From Giesbergeria sp. (GTDB taxonomy: Bacteria; Pseudomonadota; Gammaproteobacteria; Burkholderiales; Burkholderiaceae_C): DNA of 19,319 bases. Where the stretch lies: the NCBI GenBank assembly GCA_030690515.1, contig JAUYGP010000407.1, positions 1-19,319 of the forward strand, written 5' to 3'. Shown piece after piece: positions 15,125 through 19,319 of the stretch (position 1 is its first letter; every line of letters starts with the position of its first letter). A model generated the notes under the pieces. It was not told the DNA's origin. It did no database searches and was given only the letters and a program-made list of their open reading frames with translations. Both the position numbers and the translations under genes were made by a program.

Positions 15125-16420
15125 ATGGACTTCGCCCTCTCACCCCACGCTCGGGAACTGCGCCAGCGCCTTGACGCTTTTGTGCTGCGCTACCTGCTGC
15201 CCCACAACGCAGCCTGGCAGCGCTCTGTACAAGACGGCGTTTTTCCACCGCCCTTTCTTGGCGACTTGAAGACGCTGGCGCGCGAGGAAGGGCTGTGGAA
15301 CCTGTTCCTGCCCGGTCTGCGCCCAGAAGACCCCGGCACCCGCCTGTCCAACCTGGACTATGCGCCCCTCGCCGAGAGCATGGGCCGCCTCCCGTGGGCG
15401 CCTGAGGTTTTTAACTGCAGCGCGCCCGACACCGGCAACATGGAATTGCTCCATCTTTTCGCCACAGATGGGCAGCGCGCCCAATGGCTGCTTCCCCTGC
15501 TCCATGGCGACATGCGTTCGGCCTTTGCGATGAGCGAGCCCGATGTCGCGTCGTCTGACCCCACCAACCTGCAGACCACCGTGCGCCGTGACGGCGATGC
15601 CCTGGTGGTGAGCGGCCGCAAGTGGTTCATCACCGGCGCCGCACACCCGCACTGCAAGCTGCTGATCGTGATGTGCCGTAACGCCGAAGAGGGCGCAGAC
15701 GGCGCCAGCAACACCCACCGCCGCCACAGCATGGTGCTGGTACCGCTGGACGCCCCGGGCGTGCAGGTGCTGCGCAACATTCCGGTGCTGCACCACCATG
15801 CACCCGAGGGACACTGCGAGATCCTGCTGCAGAGCGTGCGTGTCCCGCAGGAATCGCTGTTGGGCGAATGGGGCGCGGGCTTCGCGATGGCGCAGGCACG
15901 CCTGGGTCCTGGCCGCGTGCACCACTGCATGCGCGCTATCGGCCAATGTGAGCTGGCACTACAACTGGCCGCCGAGCGCACGCTGGAGCGCCAGATGTTT
16001 GGGCGTTATGAGTCTGAATTTTCCAACGTGCAAGACTGGCTAGCCGAGTCACGCATCGAGATCAACCAGGCACGCCTGTTGGTGCTGCACACGGCCTGGC
16101 TGCTCGACGAGGGTGATGCCGCAGACCTAGCGGCCACACGTGCCCAGGTCGCGGCGATCAAGGTGGTGGCGGCACGCTTACAAACCCGTGTGGTGGACCG
16201 CGCCATGCAGGTCTTTGGCGCCATGGGCCTCTCGCCCGATACCCCGCTGGCGCAGTTCTGGAGCTGGGGCCGCGCGCTGCATCTGATGGATGGACCGGAC
16301 GAAGTTCATTTGCGCAGCGTTGCCCGACACGAACTCGCCCAGGCACGGGGTCGGATGGGTGAAAGCGCTGCCTGGTTCACAACCCCAGAGCAGATGCAGG
16401 CCGCACCGCGAATTCGCTGA
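15125..16420 (+). CDS. Acyl-CoA dehydrogenase, ACAD11/FadE-like
   Basis: A 431-residue flavoenzyme with the three-part acyl-CoA dehydrogenase fold: N-terminal helices (1-130), a central beta domain with FAD/substrate signatures FAMSEPDVASSDPTN (134-148) and KWFITGA (166-172), and a C-terminal helical domain (250-400) with GPGRVHHCMR (261-270) and MDGPDEVHL (388-396). It should oxidise an acyl-CoA to the enoyl-CoA, passing electrons to ETF. The GPGRVHH and DGPDEVH patterns fit the ACAD10/11-like group rather than short-chain dehydrogenases. The YEGT-type segment reads MDGP, so the catalytic base is not obvious to me. It starts 30 bases after the ctaA-like stop, so cotranscription is possible, with no evident functional link to it. 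Confidence 0.9.
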   Translation: MDFALSPHARELRQRLDAFVLRYLLPHNAAWQRSVQDGVFPPPFLGDLKTLAREEGLWNLFLPGLRPEDPGTRLSNLDYAPLAESMGRLPWAPEVFNCSAPDTGNMELLHLFATDGQRAQWLLPLLHGDMRSAFAMSEPDVASSDPTNLQTTVRRDGDALVVSGRKWFITGAAHPHCKLLIVMCRNAEEGADGASNTHRRHSMVLVPLDAPGVQVLRNIPVLHHHAPEGHCEILLQSVRVPQESLLGEWGAGFAMAQARLGPGRVHHCMRAIGQCELALQLAAERTLERQMFGRYESEFSNVQDWLAESRIEINQARLLVLHTAWLLDEGDAADLAATRAQVAAIKVVAARLQTRVVDRAMQVFGAMGLSPDTPLAQFWSWGRALHLMDGPDEVHLRSVARHELAQARGRMGESAAWFTTPEQMQAAPRIR

Positions 16421-16480
16421 AATACTACTATTTTGATAGCTTATAGCTGTTTATCTATAAGCGCTTAAGCCATATTTTAT
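16421..16480 (+). repeat. A+T-rich palindromic intergenic repeat, possible bidirectional terminator
   Basis: Between two convergent genes lies an A+T-rich stretch unlike its GC-rich surroundings. It contains a perfect 8-bp inverted repeat GCTTATAG (16439-16446) / CTATAAGC (16455-16462) with an 8-base spacer, flanked by TACTATTTTGATAG on the left and GCGCTTAAGCCATATTTTAT on the right. It resembles a dispersed intergenic element I have seen in Comamonadaceae genomes (a core of ATAAGCGCT and nearby T-rich runs); that is recollection, not a search. T-rich runs on both sides mean it could terminate transcription from both genes. Confidence 0.65.
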
Positions 16481-17640
16481 ATGTAGGGCCACTGCCCCAC
16501 CACGGCTTGCGCTGTTTCCTCATGCGCTTCGCCGTGGTGCACCACCCGGTTGCGCCCGCTTTCCTTGGCGCGGTAAAGGGCCTGGTCAGCGCGCTCCAGG
16601 GTGCATTCCACCGGCTCTCCCGGCACACCCAACGCCTGCCCGATGGAAACGGTGACACGGAGCAGGCTCCCTCCTGCGTCGATCTCCATGCCCTCCACGC
16701 TGGCGCGCACCCGCTCCAGCAGTTGGGCTGCGCCGCGTGCGTCGGTGTCGTGCAGTATCAGCATGAACTCCTCGCCACCCCAACGCGCCAGCACGTCGGT
16801 GTTGCGCAAGACGCCTTGCACACAGGCCGCAAACGAACGCAGCACTTCGTCGCCTGCGGCGTGGCCATGCTGGTCATTGACCAACTTGAAATGGTCCAGG
16901 TCCAGCAGCGCCAGCACCAGAGGGCGGCGTCCGCGCTGGCAGCGCTGGCGCTCGGCCTCCATCAGCTCGGCCATCCGGCGGCGGTTGATCAGGCCGGTCA
17001 GTTCATCGTGCGTCGCCAGGTGGCCGATTTGTTCCAGCGCCACGGTCAGGGCCCGCTTTTGCTGCGTCAGGTGGCGCCGGATGTGTTGCATGCGGATGGC
17101 GATGAACGTGCTTCCGACCAGCACCAGAAAAATCATCACTGCGTAGGCGATCTCGACCAATGGGTTGCCCGCCAGGCCCAGCCAGAACACCACTGCGATC
17201 GCCGTGCCAAAACTCACCAGCGCGAACACCATGTTGATGGTCATCTGCCGAATCGACATGCCAAAGATGCCAAACATCAAAATCAATGACAGGATGACCG
17301 GCGTGATGCCCCGCGCCTCGCCCAGGATGACATAGCCGACTGCATTACACGCCAGGGCATAGCGAATCTGGAACTGCGTCAGCGCAGGGTCTCGCAGGCG
17401 CTGTGACCATCCGCTGCGGATCAACCCCAGCACCACACACAACACCACCAAAGTCACAGCGGTCCACCAGCGCACCAAATCCTGGCGCGCCAGCCCGGCA
17501 AGTGCCAACAGATTCACCAGGGCAGCGCAGCCCAACATCAGGAATGACGCCACAGCTGCCATCGACATGCGGATACGCATGTGCGGATCAGCGCCCATCA
17601 GACTATTGATCCCCGCTTTACAGCGGGCGCCCAGACCCAT
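16477..17640 (-). CDS. Membrane diguanylate cyclase (GGDEF domain)
   Basis: A 387-residue protein with six transmembrane helices (about residues 26-183) forming an unrecognised sensor module, a short coiled linker (184-207), and a GGDEF domain (208-370). The active site is GGEEF (288-292), the LDLDHFK stretch (246-252) holds a metal-binding Asp, and the inhibitory RxxD site is present five residues before GGEEF as RNTD (279-282). It should make cyclic di-GMP from two GTP, with product feedback inhibition. The chosen ATG at 17640 has AAAGG about eight bases upstream; a longer frame could begin as far as 17799, but the extra 53 residues have no membrane or conserved character. It is monocistronic and converges on the acyl-CoA dehydrogenase gene. 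Confidence 0.88.
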   Translation of the reverse strand: MGLGARCKAGINSLMGADPHMRIRMSMAAVASFLMLGCAALVNLLALAGLARQDLVRWWTAVTLVVLCVVLGLIRSGWSQRLRDPALTQFQIRYALACNAVGYVILGEARGITPVILSLILMFGIFGMSIRQMTINMVFALVSFGTAIAVVFWLGLAGNPLVEIAYAVMIFLVLVGSTFIAIRMQHIRRHLTQQKRALTVALEQIGHLATHDELTGLINRRRMAELMEAERQRCQRGRRPLVLALLDLDHFKLVNDQHGHAAGDEVLRSFAACVQGVLRNTDVLARWGGEEFMLILHDTDARGAAQLLERVRASVEGMEIDAGGSLLRVTVSIGQALGVPGEPVECTLERADQALYRAKESGRNRVVHHGEAHEETAQAVVGQWPYI

Positions 17641-17814
17641 GTTGTTGCCTTTCGAAGAATCTCGGACAGACACGCTACCCGCAATGCCCCACCGCTGTTG
17701 ATTCGGCCCCTTGAAAGACTCCATTCCGCTTTGACTGGGCCCGCTGAAAGGCCTAGAACGAACGATTCGACGCCATGGGATCAACCAGAACGCGTTCACG
17801 ATCCCAACCCATTC

Positions 17815-17981
17815 TAGGAGTCTGTCGGACTTGGAGCGTCGAAAGCGAGAATTGGCCCCGGCGAGGACAGTTTTTGCCGGATTTGCAGCCCCATAGCCCG
17901 GCTATGGGGCAAAAAGACGGTAAAAAATGGACCGCTGCGGCCGATTTGCAGCCGACGATTTCCAAGTCCGACAGGCTCCTA
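17815..17981. mobile_element. MITE-like element with 21-bp terminal inverted repeats
   Basis: A 167-bp unit is bounded by TAGGAG...CTTGGA (17815-17835) and its reverse complement (17961-17981), 21 bp with a single mismatch. It contains no transposase. Inside is a perfect 23-base palindrome, GCCCCATAGCC-C-GGCTATGGGGC in form (17888-17910), and an 11-base direct repeat GATTTGCAGCC (17880-17890 and 17943-17953). Both ends read TA at the outer edge, compatible with a TA target duplication as made by IS630/Tc1-type transposases. On that reading the repeat proper is GGAGTCTGTCGGACTTGGA. The nested structure would fold into a long hairpin in RNA. Copy number elsewhere in the genome is unknown. Confidence 0.72.
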
Positions 17982-18101
17982 AGAGGCGGCGACTCCTTCC
18001 GCCAAAAAACTACGGCCACCGCCAAGACTACAGATGCCTGGCCCTGGCCTTCGCAGGGATTTCCCGAAAACCTTGCCGATAGGCCCCACATCTCATAAGA
18101 T

Positions 18102-18115
18102 AGTAATTGATTACT
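18102..18115. promoter_or_regulatory. Palindrome before tetR, candidate self-operator
   Basis: AGTAATTGATTACT is a 6+6 perfect inverted repeat around a 2-base centre, ending five bases before the tetR ATG at 18121. TetR-family regulators commonly bind such A+T-rich palindromes overlapping their own promoter or start, so autoregulation of the regulator and the following efflux genes is likely. The palindrome is seen; the binding is inferred. Confidence 0.5.
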
Positions 18116-18120
18116 CACTC

Positions 18121-18744
18121 ATGGAGGCTTCGCCCTTGTCCACCCGTGCCAAACCCCTGCCTGCGGACGAGCGCCGCGCTGCCACCGTAGAGGCGGTCGT
18201 GCAACTGGCCGCCACCCAGAATCCCAGTGATATCACCACCAGCGCCATCGCCAGCCACATGCATCTGACGCAAGGCGCGCTGTTCCGGCACTTCCCCTCG
18301 AAAGACGCCATCCTGCAAGCCGTGATGGAGTGGGTTGCCGAGCAGTTGCTGGCCCGTGTGGAACGGGCCGCACAGGATGCCCCCACGCCCATGGCCGCCT
18401 TGGAGGCCATGTTTCTGGCGCACACCGGGTTCATCGCCGAGCACCCCGGCGTGCCGCGCATGATGTTTGGCGAACTCCAGCGCACCGGCGACAGTCTGCC
18501 GCGGCGCATGGTGCGCACGTTACTGGGACGCTATGGCGAGCGCCTGCAGCAATTGTTCGCGCAGGGCAAGGCGGAGGGTGAAATCGATCCCGATCTGGAC
18601 GCTGAGGCCGCAGCCACTCTGTTCATCGGCACCATTCAGGGCCTGGTCATGCAGTCGATGCTGTCCGGCGACGTCGAGCGCATCCGCCGCGATGCCCCGC
18701 GCGTTTATGCCATTTACCAACGCGGAATCCGGAGCACACCATGA
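18121..18744 (+). CDS. TetR-family transcriptional regulator
   Basis: A 207-residue protein with a typical TetR N-terminal helix-turn-helix at about 38-64 (DITTSAIASHMHLTQGALFRHF followed by SKDAIL) and an all-helical ligand-binding C-terminal domain. I chose ATG 18121; the longer frame from 18034 adds 29 residues that cross the A+T-rich palindrome and have no family resemblance. The stop overlaps the ATG of the next gene by ATGA (18741-18744), so it is cotranslated with an RND-type adaptor and probably represses this efflux operon. The inducer cannot be predicted. Confidence 0.92.
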   Translation: MEASPLSTRAKPLPADERRAATVEAVVQLAATQNPSDITTSAIASHMHLTQGALFRHFPSKDAILQAVMEWVAEQLLARVERAAQDAPTPMAALEAMFLAHTGFIAEHPGVPRMMFGELQRTGDSLPRRMVRTLLGRYGERLQQLFAQGKAEGEIDPDLDAEAAATLFIGTIQGLVMQSMLSGDVERIRRDAPRVYAIYQRGIRSTP

Positions 18745-19319
18745 GTCGACTTCCCCTGCAACGCCGCACCCTGGCCCTCTTGGCCGTGGTGGTGCCGCTT
18801 TTGGCCTTGTTTGTTTATGTCGTGCTGCGCTCAGGGCCGCTCGCCCCGGTCGCGGTCACTGTGACCACGGCCCGGCAGCAGGCCATCACGCCTTCCCTGT
18901 TCGGCATTGGCACGGTGGAGGCACGTACCACCTACCACGTCGGCCCCACCGTGGCGGGCCGCGTGCTGCGTCTGTCGGTCGAAGTGGGTGAGCGCGTCAC
19001 CGCCGGACAAGTGCTGGGCGAAATGGATGCGGTCGATCTGGACGAGCGCCAGCGCGCCCAGGCCGCCGCCGTGCAGCGCGCGCGCGCTGCCCTGAAAGAC
19101 GCACAGACCCGCCAGCAGCACGCACAAGCCCAGGCTACACGCTACGCCGAGCTGCTGGCCGTGCGCGCCACCAGCGAAGAGATCGCCAGCGCCCGCCAGC
19201 AAGATCTGCGCGCCGCCAACGCCGCCTTGGCTGGTAGCCAGGCCGAGGTGGAACGCCTGCGCGCCGAGCAGGCCGCCCTGCACACACAGCGCAGCAAGTT
19301 GCGCCTGCTGGCACCGGCC
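18741..19319 (+). CDS. RND efflux membrane-fusion protein (HlyD/AcrA family), truncated by window end
   Basis: The first 193 residues are visible and run off the window edge. An uncleaved N-terminal membrane anchor (about 10-29) is followed by the first half of a lipoyl-like domain (GRVLRLSVEVGERVTAGQVLGEMD at about 74-97, split here as VGPTVAGRVLRLSVEVGE then RVTAGQVLGEMD) and a long Ala/Gln/Arg-rich coiled coil (about 98-186), then the returning lipoyl half beginning LRLLAPA. This is the order of periplasmic adaptor subunits that join an RND pump to an outer-membrane channel. The start overlaps the tetR stop by ATGA. The pump gene presumably follows outside the window. Confidence 0.9.
   Translation, partial: MSRLPLQRRTLALLAVVVPLLALFVYVVLRSGPLAPVAVTVTTARQQAITPSLFGIGTVEARTTYHVGPTVAGRVLRLSVEVGERVTAGQVLGEMDAVDLDERQRAQAAAVQRARAALKDAQTRQQHAQAQATRYAELLAVRATSEEIASARQQDLRAANAALAGSQAEVERLRAEQAALHTQRSKLRLLAPA

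Larger units (their letters stand above)
17641..18120. other. 480-base intergenic region between GGDEF and tetR genes
   Basis: No convincing gene is seen on either strand. The left part (17641-17814) should hold the promoter of the diguanylate cyclase gene, but I could not pick out a clear -35/-10 pair. The middle is occupied by the inverted-repeat element at 17815-17981. The right part (17982-18120) leads to the tetR gene and ends in the palindrome at 18102-18115. Short open frames crossing this region run through the inverted repeat and lack recognisable protein features. Confidence 0.7.

Noticed and set aside
14032..15174. 380-codon frame overlapping the heme A synthase gene in another frame
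   Set aside because: Arg/Gly/Ala/Pro-rich without hydrophobic helices, while the chosen frame has conserved His and Cys pairs.
17753..18118. Minus-strand frame of 121 codons in the intergenic region
   Set aside because: It runs through both arms of the inverted-repeat element and has no family features; most likely chance.
1..19319. tRNA, rRNA, CRISPR arrays, prophage or intact insertion sequences
   Set aside because: I saw no cloverleaf, rRNA-like block, regularly spaced repeat array, integrase or transposase in the window.

Overview
The window is high-GC DNA with tightly packed genes and many four-base ATGA overlaps. Gene content (ubiX/ubiD, ctaA/ctaB, SCO, acyl-CoA dehydrogenase, GGDEF, TetR-RND adaptor) and one A+T-rich intergenic palindrome resembling a repeat I associate with Acidovorax relatives suggest a betaproteobacterium, most likely Comamonadaceae. 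This placement is inferred from style and family resemblance, not from a search.

Layout. (1) 1-1088, plus strand: the tail of an unidentified gene, a DGC-type cysteine-rich zinc-binding protein and ubiX, joined by ATGA overlaps. (2) 1102-2415, minus: a YcaD-like MFS transporter. (3) 2611-4095, plus: ubiD, closed by a strong hairpin terminator. UbiX makes the prenylated flavin that UbiD needs, so both halves of that decarboxylation step in ubiquinone synthesis are here. (4) 4155-13845, minus: a compact nine-gene operon that dominates the window. In transcription order it encodes a 51-residue one-helix membrane peptide, a CuA subunit II, a heme-copper oxidase subunit I, heme O synthase, an SCO copper chaperone, a cytochrome b / 2x[4Fe-4S] / MvhD fusion, a small membrane-anchored protein of unknown function, a second divergent heme-copper-type subunit I, and a cytochrome b / [2Fe-2S] / FNR-type reductase fusion. 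A near-perfect FNR/DNR-type box lies upstream of the first gene. (5) 14081-15094, plus: a heme A synthase-like gene, divergent from the operon. (6) 15125-16420, plus: an acyl-CoA dehydrogenase; then a palindromic intergenic repeat; then 16477-17640, minus: a membrane diguanylate cyclase. (7) 17641-18120: a 480-base gap holding a 167-bp MITE-like inverted-repeat element. (8) 18121-19319, plus: a TetR regulator overlapping a truncated RND membrane-fusion protein.

The operon is the exciting part. Both catalytic-type subunits keep the heme histidines but lack the active-site tyrosine expected of oxygen-reducing heme-copper oxidases. The first (565 aa, with a CuA partner and SCO) resembles the sNOR type of cytochrome-c-dependent nitric oxide reductase. 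The second (483 aa) also has His-Asp where the CuB His-His pair normally lies. Its co-translated neighbours are two paralogous cytochrome b proteins, one carrying an NAD(P)H-oxidising flavoprotein module and the other a ferredoxin plus MvhD module. My reading is an anaerobically induced respiratory or NO-detoxifying system in which one branch takes electrons from cytochrome c and the other directly from NAD(P)H or ferredoxin-like donors through b hemes. I do not recognise a described complex with this subunit set. The architecture is read directly from the sequence; the substrate (NO versus O2 or another acceptor) and the electron path are inference.
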